DNA from: Cellulomonas sp. S1-8
GTDB taxonomy: Bacteria; Actinomycetota; Actinomycetes; Actinomycetales; Cellulomonadaceae
Reading direction: 5' to 3'
Length of the DNA: 64,000 nucleotides
Assembly (NCBI RefSeq): GCF_026184235.1
Contig: NZ_CP110806.1
Location: forward strand, 1,550,001-1,614,000
Below, one piece after another: positions 36,783 through 46,063 of this stretch (positions are counted from its first letter, which is position 1; every line of letters starts with the position of its first letter). The notes beneath the pieces were generated by a model. It made no database searches, was not told the origin of the DNA, and saw only the letters and a list, made by a program, of their open reading frames with translations. The translations under genes and the position numbers were made by a program.

Positions 36783-38179
36783 CGACGGACGCCCGCGCGG
36801 CTGGGACGGGCACCCGCCGGTGGCGTGCCCGGTCGTTGCGCGCGCGCCTCACGACGGTCGCGACCCTCGCCGTCGCGGTCGTGCTCGTCGCCGGCGCGCT
36901 CGCGCTGTCGGCCGCCCTCGGCACGGCCCGCACCGCCGCGCTCGACGACGTGGTGCGCGAACGCAACGACACGCTGGCGGCCCTCGTCGCCGACGACCGC
37001 GTGCCCGACGCGCTGCCCGTCGCCCAGCCCGGCGAGGTCGCCCAGCTGCTCGACGTCGCGGGCGGCGTCCTCGCCACCTCGACCACCGCGAGCCGCACGC
37101 TGCCCGTCGTCGACCCCGCGACCCTCGCGGACTGGCGCGAGCGCGCCGGGGACGACGTGCTCGTCGTGGGCACGGCCGCGAGCGCGTACGACGACGCCGC
37201 GCGCGCCGCCGTCCGCGCCGTGGTCTACCGGGACGTGCCGGCGACCCTTGTCACGACCGTGCCCGCGACGGACGTGCTGGGCGTGCTGCGCGCGCTGCGG
37301 GTCGCGCTGCTGCTGGTCGTGCCCGTGCTGACCGCGGGGTTCGGCGTCGTGCTGTGGGCCGTGCTCGGCCGCGCGCTGGCGCCGGTCGAGCAGCTGCGCG
37401 CCGCAGCCGACCGTGTCGCGCTCGCGGGGGGTCCCGGGTCGCTGCCCGTGCCGCCCGGCGACGACGAGCTCGGCGCGCTGGCCCGCACCCTCAACGCGAT
37501 GCTCGACCGGCTGGAGGTCGCCGCCGCGCGGCAGCGCACCTTCGTCGCCGACGCCGCGCACGAGCTGCGCTCACCCGTCGCCGCCGCCCGCGCCGCGGTC
37601 GAGGTCGCCGCCGCGCACCCGGGCGCCTACCCGGTCGCCGACCTCGTCGCCGACCTCGGGCCGCAGGTCGCGCGCATGCAGACCCTCGTCGAGGACCTGC
37701 TGGTGCTCGCGCGCGTCGGCGCGTCGGCCGGCGAGCGCGGCCCCGTGGACCTGGCGGCGGTCGCGGCGGGTGCTGCGGCGTCGGCCGCACCGGTGGCCCG
37801 GGCGCGGGACGTGCGGGTGGGCGTCGCGGGCTCCGCGAGCGCCACGGGGACGGTCGACGGCGTCGGCCGCGTCCTGCGCAACCTCGTCGAGAACGCGGTG
37901 CGGCACGCGCGGAGCAGCGTCGAGGTGCGCGTCGAGGACGGGCCGGGGGTCGTGCGCGTCGTGGTCGACGACGACGGAGCGGGCGTCGCGGACGCGGACC
38001 GGGAACGGGTCTTCGAGCGGTTCGTGCGGCTGGACGAGGCGCGCGAGCGCGACTCCGGGGGCACCGGGCTGGGCCTGGCGATCGCCCGGGAGGTCGCGCG
38101 TGAGCTGGGCGGCGACGTCCGCCTCGAGGGCGCGCCGACCGGCGGTGCGCGAGCCGTCCTGGAGCTCCCCGCCGGGTGA
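36779..38179 (+). CDS. Two-helix sensor histidine kinase
   Basis: 466 residues. Helices are near 28-50 and 176-200, bounding an extracellular sensor domain of about 125 residues. HAMP is about 200-255, HisKA has the acceptor in DAAHELRSPVAAARA, and HATPase_c has NLVENAVRHA, DDDGAGV, FERFVR and GTGLGLAI. The layout is that of classic envelope-stress kinases. It is coupled to the response regulator upstream. The stop at 38179 is followed by an 80-bp gap to a hydrolase gene. Confidence 0.93.
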   Translation: MTTDARAAGTGTRRWRARSLRARLTTVATLAVAVVLVAGALALSAALGTARTAALDDVVRERNDTLAALVADDRVPDALPVAQPGEVAQLLDVAGGVLATSTTASRTLPVVDPATLADWRERAGDDVLVVGTAASAYDDAARAAVRAVVYRDVPATLVTTVPATDVLGVLRALRVALLLVVPVLTAGFGVVLWAVLGRALAPVEQLRAAADRVALAGGPGSLPVPPGDDELGALARTLNAMLDRLEVAAARQRTFVADAAHELRSPVAAARAAVEVAAAHPGAYPVADLVADLGPQVARMQTLVEDLLVLARVGASAGERGPVDLAAVAAGAAASAAPVARARDVRVGVAGSASATGTVDGVGRVLRNLVENAVRHARSSVEVRVEDGPGVVRVVVDDDGAGVADADRERVFERFVRLDEARERDSGGTGLGLAIAREVARELGGDVRLEGAPTGGARAVLELPAG

Positions 38180-38258
38180 GTGCCCCTGCGGGCCGGCCGG
38201 AGCCGTGGGACGATCCCGGGGCACCGGCCGTCGGGGACGTTGCGCGACGGGAGGGTGC

Positions 38259-39062
38259 ATGCCGCAGATCGTGCGGGGTCCGCGGACGGGTGACCGGACG
38301 GACGTCAGGGTCGACCGGGTCCGGATCGACGGCCTCGCGCTGCGGACGTGGACCGTGCGGCACGCGGCCGTCGACGACCTGGCCCCCGAGGACCGGCGCG
38401 ACTTCGTGCTGGTGCACGGGCTCGGGGCGTCGTCGGCGACGTACGAGCGGCTGACCGCGCGACTCGGGCTCACCGGGACCGTGCACCTGCTCGACCTGCC
38501 CGGGTTCGGCGGCGTACCGCGGCCGGCCGGGCCGCTGGGCATCGAGGAGCTGGCGCAGCTCGTCACGCGGTGGGCCGAGCGCACGGGCGTGAGCGGGGCG
38601 ACGTTCCTGGGGCACTCCATGGGGGCCCAGGTGGTGGTCGAGGCGATCGCGGCGGCACCCGGGCTGGCGTCCCACGCGGTGCTCATCGGCCCGACCGTCG
38701 ACGACCGGGCGCGCACCGCCCCCGAGCAGCTCGTGCACCTCGCCCGCAGCGCCGTCCACGACTCGGCGCGGGTGCAGAGCCTCCTGCTGCGCGGCTGGGT
38801 CGAGTGCGGGCCGCGGTGGTTCGGGACCGTCCTGCAGGGGATGCTCCGCCACCCGGTCGCGGAGCGGCTGCGCGAGGTCGACGTCCCGGTGCTCGTGGTG
38901 CGCGGCGAGCACGACCACGTCGCACCTCCCCCCTGGGTCAGGACGCTCGTCGACGCCGCACCGCGCGCCCGCGCCGTCACGGTGCCCGGTGCCGGGCACG
39001 CACCCATGTACGAGCACGCCAGCGAGGTGGGGGACCTGGTGCTGGATCTCGTCGCGCCATGA
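38259..39062 (+). CDS. Alpha/beta hydrolase
   Basis: 267 residues. FVLVHGLGASSATY (oxyanion), LLDLPGFGG, nucleophile FLGHSMGAQV, acid in VVRGEHDHVA and catalytic His in PGAGHAPMY complete the triad. ATG at 38259 follows GGGAGGG. It overlaps the next hydrolase gene by 4 bases, so the two are expressed together. The substrate cannot be inferred; the fold covers esterases, haloalkane dehalogenases and C-C hydrolases. Confidence 0.9.
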   Translation: MPQIVRGPRTGDRTDVRVDRVRIDGLALRTWTVRHAAVDDLAPEDRRDFVLVHGLGASSATYERLTARLGLTGTVHLLDLPGFGGVPRPAGPLGIEELAQLVTRWAERTGVSGATFLGHSMGAQVVVEAIAAAPGLASHAVLIGPTVDDRARTAPEQLVHLARSAVHDSARVQSLLLRGWVECGPRWFGTVLQGMLRHPVAERLREVDVPVLVVRGEHDHVAPPPWVRTLVDAAPRARAVTVPGAGHAPMYEHASEVGDLVLDLVAP

Positions 39063-39802
39063 GCACCCCCGCGGCCGCCCCGGAGCGCCCCCGCGGTGTG
39101 CTGCGTCGGCTGCGCGAGGCCGTCGCGTGGGGCCAGGACTACGCGTGGATCGTCGCGGCGCAGGCCCGGGCCGTGCTGCGACCCCCGGCCGCGGGCTCGT
39201 GGGACGGCGGGGACCGGGTGCCGGTCGTCCTGCTGCCCGGCATCTACGAGACGTGGCCCGTCATGGCCGGCCTCGGCCGCGCCCTGCACGACGCCGGCCA
39301 CCCCGTCCACGCCGTCCCCGCGCTCGGCTTCAACCAGCGCTCCCTGGAGGTGTCCGCGCGGCACGTCGTCGACCGGCTCGGCGAGCTCGCGCTGGACCGC
39401 GTCGTGCTGGTCGCGCACTCCAAGGGCGGGCTGATCGGCAAGATCGCCCTGGCGGACCCGCACGTCGGGCCGGGTGTCGCCGGGCTCGTCGCCGTCAACA
39501 CGCCGTTCGCCGGGTCGGTCTACGCGCGGTGGTTCCCCGCCCGGTCGGTCCGCGCGCTGGGGCCGAGGGACCCGCACCTGATGCAGCTCGCGCGCGACGT
39601 CGCGGCGCACGCGCGGATCTGGTCGATCTACGCGCGGTTCGACCCGCACGTGCCCGGGGGCAGCGAGCTGGCGGGCGCGGTGAACGTCCGGCTGCCGCTG
39701 GACGGGCACTTCCGTCCGCTCGACGACCCCCGCCTGCACGCCGCGGTGCTCGACGCGATCACGCACCTGGCCGCGTCCGGTCCGGCGCCCGTGGGCACCT
39801 GA
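39059..39802 (+). CDS. Lipase-like alpha/beta hydrolase
   Basis: 247 residues. VVLLPGIYETWPVM (oxyanion), nucleophile VLVAHSKGGLIGK, and VNTPFAGSVYARWF after the nucleophile strand, which resembles the triacylglycerol lipase and PGAP1-like groups. A probable His lies in LDGHFRPL. Coupled to the upstream hydrolase (ATGA overlap). It has no signal peptide, so it is cytoplasmic or peripherally membrane-bound. Convergent with the DHA2 efflux gene; the 58-bp gap holds three degenerate repeats of CGCGACCCGGTGGGG but no clear hairpin. Confidence 0.85.
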   Translation: MSTPAAAPERPRGVLRRLREAVAWGQDYAWIVAAQARAVLRPPAAGSWDGGDRVPVVLLPGIYETWPVMAGLGRALHDAGHPVHAVPALGFNQRSLEVSARHVVDRLGELALDRVVLVAHSKGGLIGKIALADPHVGPGVAGLVAVNTPFAGSVYARWFPARSVRALGPRDPHLMQLARDVAAHARIWSIYARFDPHVPGGSELAGAVNVRLPLDGHFRPLDDPRLHAAVLDAITHLAASGPAPVGT

Positions 39803-39860
39803 CCGGACGCGACCCGGTGGGGACGCGGCCCGGTGGGACTGCGACCCGTGGGGACTCGAC

Positions 39861-41411
39861 TCAGTGGTGAGCGGGGGCGTCGTGCCCGGCGGGGGCGGGT
39901 CGGATCGCGAAGGCCGCGGCGATCGCCGGCAGCGTGACGACCGCGCCGACGAGGAACGCGGCGTGCACGCCGCCCGCCGTCGCGACGACCTCGGACGCCC
40001 CGTCGGCGGCCAGGCCGGCCGCCGTCGCGGACAGGACCGTGATGAACAGCGCCGTGCCGGCCGCGCCCGCGACCTGCTGGACCGTCCCGATCACCGCGGA
40101 GCCGTGGGAGTACCGCTCGCGCGGGACGGACCCGAGGGCGGAGGTGAACAGCGGCGTGAACACCAGCGCCAGGCCCGCCGACATCGTCAGGTGCGCGGCG
40201 ACCAGCAGCCACGGCGAGGTCCCCACGTCGAGCAGCAGCGCCATGCCCCAGGCCGACAGGCTGACGAGGACCGTCCCCGGGACGAGCAGCGGGCGCGGCC
40301 CCACCCTGTCGTACGCACGGCCCACGGCGGGTGCGAGGAGCCCCATGAGCAGCCCGCCGGGCAGCAGCATCAGGCCCGTGCGCAGGGTGTCGAGGCCCAG
40401 CACGTCCTGCGCGTAGATGGGCAGCATGATGATGACGCCGAACAGCGCCATCATCATCACGGCCATCAGCCCGACGCCCACCGCGAACGTGCGGGAGCGG
40501 AACGTGCGCAGGTCGAGCAGCGCGTCGTCGGTGCGCTGCAGCCGCAGCTGCCGCGCGATGAAGATCCCGAGCGCAGCCGCGCCGCCGACGAGCGCACCGA
40601 CCGTGATCGGCTGCACACCGCCCTGCACGGCCTCGCCGATGCGGGACATGCCCAGGACGATCCCGCCGAAGGCGAAGGCCGACAGGAGCACCGACGGGAC
40701 GTCGACACGGGCCCAGCGCGGCTCGGTCACGTTCGGCAGCCGCGCGGCGCCGAGCGCGAGCGCGCCGAGCGCGACCGGCAGCACCAGCCCGAACATCCAC
40801 CGCCAGTCGAGCACCGACAGGATCAGGCCGGAGATCGTGGGCCCGAGAGCCGGGGCCACCGAGATGACGATGGAGATGTTGCCCATGGTCCGCCCGCGGG
40901 TGGCGGGCGGGGTCACCGTCATGACGGTCGTCATCAGCAGCGGCAGCATGATCGCGGTCCCCGTGGCCTGGACCACGCGACCGGCGAGCAGCATCTCGAA
41001 GCCGGGGGACAGCGCGCACACGAGCGTGCCGAGCGAGAACAGGCCCATGGCCGTCAGGAACGCCGCCCGCGTCGTGGTCCGCTGGAGGAAGAACCCGGTG
41101 ACGGGGATGACCACGGCCATCGTCAGCAGGAACGCGGTGGTCAGCCACTGCGCGGTGCCTGCGGTGATCGCGAGGTCGTCCATGAGGCGCGGGAGCGCGA
41201 CGCCCATGATCGTCTCGTTGAGGATGACGACGAACGTCGACACCAGGAGCAGCGCGACCGCGAGGCGGTCGCGGGCCGACATCGCGTCGGGTGCGTCGGG
41301 TGCGTCGGCGGGCGGGTCCGCCACGGCGGTGGGTACGGTGCGATCGGTCACGAGGTCGCCTGTCACGTCTGGGCCCTGGTGGGGCGGGTCGGCCGGCGCG
41401 GGTGGGGTCAC
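39861..41411 (-). CDS. DHA2-family (EmrB/QacA-like) MFS efflux transporter
   Basis: 516 residues, about 14 helices. After a hydrophilic N-terminus of about 45 residues come LLVSTFVVILNETIMGVALP (motif D1 of DHA2), QWLTTAFLLTMAVVIPVTG, and RVVQATGTAIMLP. The motif-C region ISVAPALGPTISGLIL marks an antiporter. The family exports drugs and dyes using protons. GTG at 41411. No adjacent regulator is present. Confidence 0.92.
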   Translation of the reverse strand: MTPPAPADPPHQGPDVTGDLVTDRTVPTAVADPPADAPDAPDAMSARDRLAVALLLVSTFVVILNETIMGVALPRLMDDLAITAGTAQWLTTAFLLTMAVVIPVTGFFLQRTTTRAAFLTAMGLFSLGTLVCALSPGFEMLLAGRVVQATGTAIMLPLLMTTVMTVTPPATRGRTMGNISIVISVAPALGPTISGLILSVLDWRWMFGLVLPVALGALALGAARLPNVTEPRWARVDVPSVLLSAFAFGGIVLGMSRIGEAVQGGVQPITVGALVGGAAALGIFIARQLRLQRTDDALLDLRTFRSRTFAVGVGLMAVMMMALFGVIIMLPIYAQDVLGLDTLRTGLMLLPGGLLMGLLAPAVGRAYDRVGPRPLLVPGTVLVSLSAWGMALLLDVGTSPWLLVAAHLTMSAGLALVFTPLFTSALGSVPRERYSHGSAVIGTVQQVAGAAGTALFITVLSATAAGLAADGASEVVATAGGVHAAFLVGAVVTLPAIAAAFAIRPAPAGHDAPAHH

Positions 41412-41512
41412 GCGCCCGGACAGTCTGTGACGCCAACCGCCCTCGGGTCGACGTCATTCCCTACCGACCGCCCCCGACGCCGGAACTCACCGCGTCCGTG
41501 GGGCGCGGTCCG

Positions 41513-42262
41513 TCAGGCGGTCGCCAGCGCAGCGTCGAGCAGACCGAGCACGACCGTGGCGGACCGCTCGGCGGCGTCGTCGACGTGCGCGCTGAAGTCC
41601 ACGCCCGCGATCGGGCCGCACAGGTCGGAGATGCCGCGCACCGACAGGAACGGCACGCCCGCCAGGTGCGCGGTGTGGGCGAGTGCGGTCGACTCCATGT
41701 CGCACGCGAGCGCGTCGGGGAACGTCGCGCGCAGCCCCACGACCCGCTCGGCGTCGACGAACACGTCGCTCGACAGGATGGTGCCGGTGCGGACCGTGAG
41801 CTCGCCCACGTCGAGACGGGCCGCCGCGGCCAGCAGGGCCGGGTCGGCGTCGAAGCGCGCCGGCATGCCCGGGACCTGACCCGGCGCGTACCCGAAGACG
41901 CGTGCGTCCGCCGCGCCGTACACCGTCGTCGCCCCGACGACCACGTCGCCGACGCGGACGTCGAGGCCCATGCCGCCTGCCGACCCGGCGCTGAGCACGA
42001 CGCGCGCACCCGAGCCCTGCAGCGCGAGGGCCGCGGCCGTCGCCGCGTTGACCAGGCCGATGCCGCACGTGACGAGCAGCACGCGCGGCCCGCCGAGGTC
42101 CAGGACGCGACGCCGCGCGCCGGTGACCTCGACCTCGTCGCCGACGGCCGACGCGCGGTCCAGGAACGGGGACGCCTCGACGCCCATCGCCGTGACGACG
42201 ACCGCGTCGACGCGCGCACCGGGCAGCGCGGACAGCGCCGGGCGCTCGCTGGCGAGGCTCAC
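41513..42262 (-). CDS. mtnN: 5'-methylthioadenosine/S-adenosylhomocysteine nucleosidase
   Basis: 249 residues. The phosphorylase/nucleosidase fold has [36 protein letters not shown] (Glu for ribose binding) and RGISDL (catalytic Asp). It hydrolyses SAH and MTA to adenine plus the thio-ribose. GTG at 42262 overlaps the luxS stop (GTGA), so LuxS and MtnN are made together, an efficient SAH-to-homocysteine route that also yields the AI-2 precursor. Confidence 0.88.
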   Translation of the reverse strand: MSLASERPALSALPGARVDAVVVTAMGVEASPFLDRASAVGDEVEVTGARRRVLDLGGPRVLLVTCGIGLVNAATAAALALQGSGARVVLSAGSAGGMGLDVRVGDVVVGATTVYGAADARVFGYAPGQVPGMPARFDADPALLAAAARLDVGELTVRTGTILSSDVFVDAERVVGLRATFPDALACDMESTALAHTAHLAGVPFLSVRGISDLCGPIAGVDFSAHVDDAAERSATVVLGLLDAALATA

Positions 42263-42726
42263 GCCGTCACCGAGCTCCACTCGTCGCGGGCCGCGAGGAA
42301 CGTGCGCGCGACCTCCTGCGCACCCGTGAGCGTGTGGTTCGCACCCCAGCCGCACTGCACCTCGTTCGCTGCGGGCACCTCGTCGGCGCCGACGACGTCC
42401 GTGAGCGTGGCCGCGACGAGCTCCGCGACGTCCTCGAGCTCCCAGCGGCCCTCGAGCATGAGGTAGAAGCCCGTCTGGCAGCCCATGGGGGAGAAGTCGA
42501 GCACGCGCCCGGAGTGGTTGCGCGAGTGCTCGGCGAACAGGTGCTCGAGGGAGTGGACGGCGTCCATCTCGAGGTGGCCGACGTTCGGCTGCGTGAAGCG
42601 GACGTCGAACTTGGAGATGACGTCCCCGTGGGGGAGCTCCTTGAGGTCCGCGAGCCGGATGTACGGCGCGACGACGGTGCGGTGGTCCAGGTTGAACGAC
42701 TCGACGTTCATGCGCGGTGTGTCCAC
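42259..42726 (-). CDS. luxS: S-ribosylhomocysteine lyase
   Basis: 155 residues from GTG at 42726. Metal ligands are in [10 protein letters not shown], with catalytic Glu in the same motif, and MGCQTGFYL holds the catalytic Cys; [12 protein letters not shown] is the conserved start of the family. It cleaves S-ribosylhomocysteine to homocysteine and DPD, the AI-2 precursor. Alternative starts are ATG at 42744 and ATG at 42711. GTG 42726 was chosen because CACACT lies exactly 6 nt upstream, the geometry seen at other leaderless genes here. Confidence 0.92.
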   Translation of the reverse strand: MDTPRMNVESFNLDHRTVVAPYIRLADLKELPHGDVISKFDVRFTQPNVGHLEMDAVHSLEHLFAEHSRNHSGRVLDFSPMGCQTGFYLMLEGRWELEDVAELVAATLTDVVGADEVPAANEVQCGWGANHTLTGAQEVARTFLAARDEWSSVTA

Positions 42727-42797
42727 GGGACAAGTGTGCGGCATGCCACCGACACCGCGGGCGGGGTGTCCGCCGGTCGGGAGGGTGGGCGCGGGGT

Positions 42798-43679
42798 TCA
42801 GCGCGTCCGCAGCCCCACGAGCACGGCCGGCAGCTCGTCGACGAGCTCGCGCGCGAGGTAGCCGAGCGGGCCGACCGCAGCGGCGAGCCGGTCACCCGCC
42901 ACGCCGTGCGCCTCGGTGCCGAAGCAGGCGGCCTGCGCCAGGGTCGCGCCGCGGGCGAGCAGCCCGCCGATCGCACCCGCCAGCACGTCGCCGCTCCCGG
43001 ACGTCCCCAGCCCCGAGTAGCCCGTCGACGAGCGCCACCGACGCCCCCCGGGCTCCGCGACCACGCCCGCGCACACCACGACCGTGCCGTACGCGTCGGC
43101 GAGCCGGGCCGCCACGGGGTCGTCGTCGTCCGCACCCTCGTCGGGCGCGTCGGCGGGGTCCTCGCCGAGCAGGCGGCGGGCCTCGGCCGCGTTGGGCGTC
43201 AGGACGGCGCGCCCGCGGACCGCGTCACGCACGTCGGGGGCGTCGCGCAGCACCCCGAGCGCGAACGCGTCGAGCACCAGCGGGGTGGTGCCCGGCGCAC
43301 CCGCGACCACCGCCCGCAGCAGGGCCAGCGTCCCCTCCGGCGCGTCGAGGCCGGGCCCCACGACGACCACGTCGGCGCGGTCGAGCTCACGCCCCAGCGC
43401 GTCGCCCGGACCCGTGACGGCGCCGTCGGCGTCCTCCGGCAGCCCCAGGACGCCCGCCTCGGGGAACGCGACGGCCAGCGGGCCCGCGACCGACGCGGCG
43501 ACGCCCAGCGTCAGGCGTCCCGCGCCGACGCGCAGCGCCGCGCGCCCGGCGAGCAGGACCGCACCCGGCGTCGCCCGCGCACCACCGAGCACCAGCACGC
43601 CGCCCCGCGCGTCCTTGCCCCCCGTCGGCTCGGGCAGGGGGTGCTCACGCAGCAGGGCAGGGCTCAGCACGTCAGCCAC
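42798..43679 (-). CDS. nnrD: ADP-dependent NAD(P)H-hydrate dehydratase
   Basis: 293 residues. Ribokinase-like fold with [21 protein letters not shown] near the N-terminus, [25 protein letters not shown] and [17 protein letters not shown], the YjeF C-terminal domain signature. It repairs NAD(P)HX using ADP. It lacks the N-terminal epimerase half that many bacteria have fused to it, so NnrE must be encoded elsewhere. GTG at 43679 overlaps the phosphatase gene by 8 bp. Confidence 0.9.
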   Translation of the reverse strand: MADVLSPALLREHPLPEPTGGKDARGGVLVLGGARATPGAVLLAGRAALRVGAGRLTLGVAASVAGPLAVAFPEAGVLGLPEDADGAVTGPGDALGRELDRADVVVVGPGLDAPEGTLALLRAVVAGAPGTTPLVLDAFALGVLRDAPDVRDAVRGRAVLTPNAAEARRLLGEDPADAPDEGADDDDPVAARLADAYGTVVVCAGVVAEPGGRRWRSSTGYSGLGTSGSGDVLAGAIGGLLARGATLAQAACFGTEAHGVAGDRLAAAVGPLGYLARELVDELPAVLVGLRTR

Positions 43680-44415
43680 CGGTGTCCCCCGTCCCCTCGT
43701 GCTCGGTGATCGCGGCGTCGAGCGCCTCGAGGTGCGCGACGTCGTCGAACACCGCCAGGAGCCAGGCGTCGTCGACCCGGTCCAGGCGGGTGACCGACGC
43801 GTTGCGGACGCTGCGCTCGCGGATCACGCCCATGAGCGCGTCCTCGGTCAGCTCCTCCAGCACGTACCGCAGCAGCATGACCACGGCGTCGTGCACGACG
43901 ACCAGGACGCGTCGTCCGGCGTCGCGGCCCTCCAGGTCGCCGAGCGCCGCCCGCAGGCGCAGCGCCACGTCCGCCCACGACTCGCCGCCCGGCGGGCGGT
44001 GGTACATCTTGCCGAGGTGCCGCCGACGCTCCGCCTCCTCGGGGTGGCGCGCCTGCACGCCGCGCCACGTCAGGCGGTCGAGGATGCCCAGCTCGCGGTC
44101 GCGCAGCCGTTCGTCGGTGCGCACGGGGAGGTCCAGGCCGGCCACCTCGAGCGCGAGCTGCGCGGTCTGCTGCGTGCGCACGTACGGCGAGCACCACACC
44201 ACCTCGGGGCGCTGGTCCGGCGGCAGCGCCGCGATCCAGGCCCCGAGCGCGCGCGCCTGCTCGCGGCCGCGGTCCGACAGCGGGGTGTCGGCGTCACGGG
44301 TCGCGACGTCGACGACCAGCGCCTCCTCCCGGTCGGCCCGGGTCGCCGCGACGTTGCCGACGCTCTCGCCGTGGCGCACGAGCACCAGGCTGGTCGGGGT
44401 GGCCGGTGCGGTCAC
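43672..44415 (-). CDS. Histidine phosphatase (phosphoglycerate mutase-like)
   Basis: 247 residues. LVLVRHGES (catalytic His), LSDRGREQARALG, RDRELGILDR and the second His in VVVHDAVVMLLRY. Members dephosphorylate small metabolites or act as mutases. The long insert around KMYHRPPGGESWAD is shared with phosphatase-type members. GTG at 44415 overlaps the upstream small gene (GTGA). Confidence 0.88.
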   Translation of the reverse strand: MTAPATPTSLVLVRHGESVGNVAATRADREEALVVDVATRDADTPLSDRGREQARALGAWIAALPPDQRPEVVWCSPYVRTQQTAQLALEVAGLDLPVRTDERLRDRELGILDRLTWRGVQARHPEEAERRRHLGKMYHRPPGGESWADVALRLRAALGDLEGRDAGRRVLVVVHDAVVMLLRYVLEELTEDALMGVIRERSVRNASVTRLDRVDDAWLLAVFDDVAHLEALDAAITEHEGTGDTGG

Positions 44416-44651
44416 CGGCGGCCGCGCTCCTCGAGCGCCGGCAGGATCGTCGTGGGGATCCCGAAGGCGAGGCTGAACGCCAGGATCCCGCCCGTGACGA
44501 GCCACGGCCCGGTCGACCCGTCCGCGTCGAACCCGAGCGTCAGCAGCACGAACGCGCCGGCGAACAGCAGGAGGCACAGCAGACCGGTCGCGGCGCGCGA
44601 GGGGGCCTCCGGCGGGGCGTCGGTCGGGCGCGCGGTGGGCTCGTGGGCCAT
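44412..44651 (-). CDS. 79-residue two-helix membrane protein
   Basis: Starts at ATG 44651 after GGAGG. A hydrophilic N-terminus of about 20 residues precedes two helices, TGLLCLLLFAGAFVLLTLGF and GILAFSLAFGIPTTI, with a basic tail. No family recognised. It overlaps the histidine phosphatase gene (GTGA) and leads an operon with it and nnrD. Confidence 0.72.
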   Translation of the reverse strand: MAHEPTARPTDAPPEAPSRAATGLLCLLLFAGAFVLLTLGFDADGSTGPWLVTGGILAFSLAFGIPTTILPALEERGRR

Positions 44652-44789
44652 GGGGTCCTCCAGGGTGCGGGTGCGGATCGGTCCTGGCTCAGTATCGCCG
44701 CGCGGCCGCGCGCGGGCACGTCCGCCCACGGGCGGCCGCACGGCGTCGGCGAAGCGTCGGCGAAGCGTCGGCGCAGCGTCAGGTCACCG

Positions 44790-45710
44790 TCACCGCAGGG
44801 GCAGCGCGCGCGGCGCGCGGGGACCGTACGCGGGCGGTCGTGCACCGTGGGCCGCGCCGAGCAGCACGAGGACCCGCTGGCGCTGACCCTGCCAGGGCGC
44901 GAGCAGGTGGAGCATGCCCGCGTCGTCCGCGCGGCGCCCCGTGAGCGCCCAGCCGACGAGGTGGGGCAGGTGCGCGTCGCCGACCTGCACGGCGTCGGGG
45001 TCGCCGAGCGCTCGTGCGGTCACCTCGGCCGTCGTCCACGGGCCGATGCCGCGCACGGTCGCCAGGCGCCGCGCGAGCTCGACGGGCGGCAGGTCGGCCC
45101 GGAACGCGTGGGCCACCGCGGCGGCCCGGCGCACCGTGTCGGACCGCTGCGCGTCGACGCCCGCCGTGCGCCACTCCCACACGGGCAGCGCCCCCCACAC
45201 CCGCGGGGGCGGGGCCACCCGCAGCCCCGGCGGTGCGGGGCCGGGGGCGACGGTGCCGTGCCGTGCGACGAGCCTCCGCCACGACGCCAGCGCATCGACC
45301 CCGACGACCCGCTGCTCCAGGACCGCGGTCACGACCGCCGACCACACGTCGCCGCCGCGTGCGAGCCGCATGCCGGCGTGCGCACGGTGCGCCCGCGCCA
45401 CCACCGGGTGCAGGTGCGCGGCGAAGCCCTCGGGGTCGTCGTGCAGGCCGATCAGCCCCGGCACGTCGGCGAGCAACGCCGCGGCCCCGGGTCCCCACGC
45501 GTCGGCGCGCACGCCCCCGGGCACGGCGCGCAGCCGGAGCGTCGCCTCGCCGGTGGCCCGCCGCGCGGCGTGCCACACGGCGTCCGGCGCCCACGCCCAC
45601 GTCGGGTCGCCCGCCCCGCGCCGCAGGCGCACGACCGTGCGCCGCACGTCCAGCCCCGGTGGGCAGGCGACGACGACGTGCGCGTCGCCGGTCGCGGGGT
45701 TGGCGGTCAC
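44790..45710 (-). CDS. AlkA-like DNA-3-methyladenine glycosylase (HhH-GPD)
   Basis: 306 residues. The helix-hairpin-helix and catalytic Asp region reads VRGIGPWTTAEVTARALGDPDAVQVGDAH, as in AlkA-type glycosylases, with DVWSAVVTAVLEQRV near the middle (the QQxS-like helix). The N-terminal 110 residues form the usual AlkA accessory domain. It removes alkylated bases from DNA. GTG at 45710. Upstream is the five-unit palindrome array (45770-45975), then the divergent STAS gene. Confidence 0.82.
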   Translation of the reverse strand: MTANPATGDAHVVVACPPGLDVRRTVVRLRRGAGDPTWAWAPDAVWHAARRATGEATLRLRAVPGGVRADAWGPGAAALLADVPGLIGLHDDPEGFAAHLHPVVARAHRAHAGMRLARGGDVWSAVVTAVLEQRVVGVDALASWRRLVARHGTVAPGPAPPGLRVAPPPRVWGALPVWEWRTAGVDAQRSDTVRRAAAVAHAFRADLPPVELARRLATVRGIGPWTTAEVTARALGDPDAVQVGDAHLPHLVGWALTGRRADDAGMLHLLAPWQGQRQRVLVLLGAAHGARPPAYGPRAPRALPLR

Positions 45711-45769
45711 CGCTCCAGGATGCCCCCACCCACCGACGTCGGCGGCCGAGGTGCCGCGCACCCGGGCTC

Positions 45770-45975
45770 CTCGGTCTGGCGAGACCGAGGTTTCCGGGTG
45801 TCGGAGTGCCGGTTTTCTCGGTCTGGCGAGACCGAGGTTTCGGGGTGTCGGAGTGCCGGTTTTCTCGGTCTGGCGAGACCGAGGTTTCGGGGTGTCGGAG
45901 TGCCGGTTTTCTCGGTCTCGCGAGACCGAGGGTTTCCGGGTCGAGTGCCGGGTTCCTCGGTCTCGCCAGACCGAG
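45770..45975. repeat. Tandem array of five 20-bp palindromes at 47-bp spacing
   Basis: Units start at 45770, 45817, 45864, 45911 and 45956. Units 1-3 are CTCGGTCTGGCGAGACCGAG (8-bp arms, 4-nt loop), unit 4 is the perfect palindrome CTCGGTCTCGCGAGACCGAG, and unit 5 has CTCGGTCTCGCCAGACCGAG. The 25-27 bp between units are themselves nearly identical (containing GGTGTCGGAGTGCCGG), so this is a true tandem repeat. It lies in the 353-bp space between the divergent AlkA-like and STAS genes, where it could bind a regulator in phase or form hairpins in either transcript. Confidence 0.92.
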
Positions 45976-46063
45976 GGTGCAGGGCCCACGGAAGGCCAGG
46001 GGCAGGGAGGGGAGCGCGCGCGTCGGCGTGCATCGACGCGGTGTGGCGCGGCACACTCTGCCG

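Noticed and set aside
39803..39860. Terminator between the lipase-like and DHA2 genes
   Set aside because: The region contains three degenerate direct repeats but no inverted arms long enough to form a stable hairpin.
45770..45975. CRISPR array (regular palindromic repeats with equal spacing)
   Set aside because: The 25-27 bp between palindromes are nearly identical to each other, so there are no unique spacers, and no cas gene is near. It is a tandem repeat.
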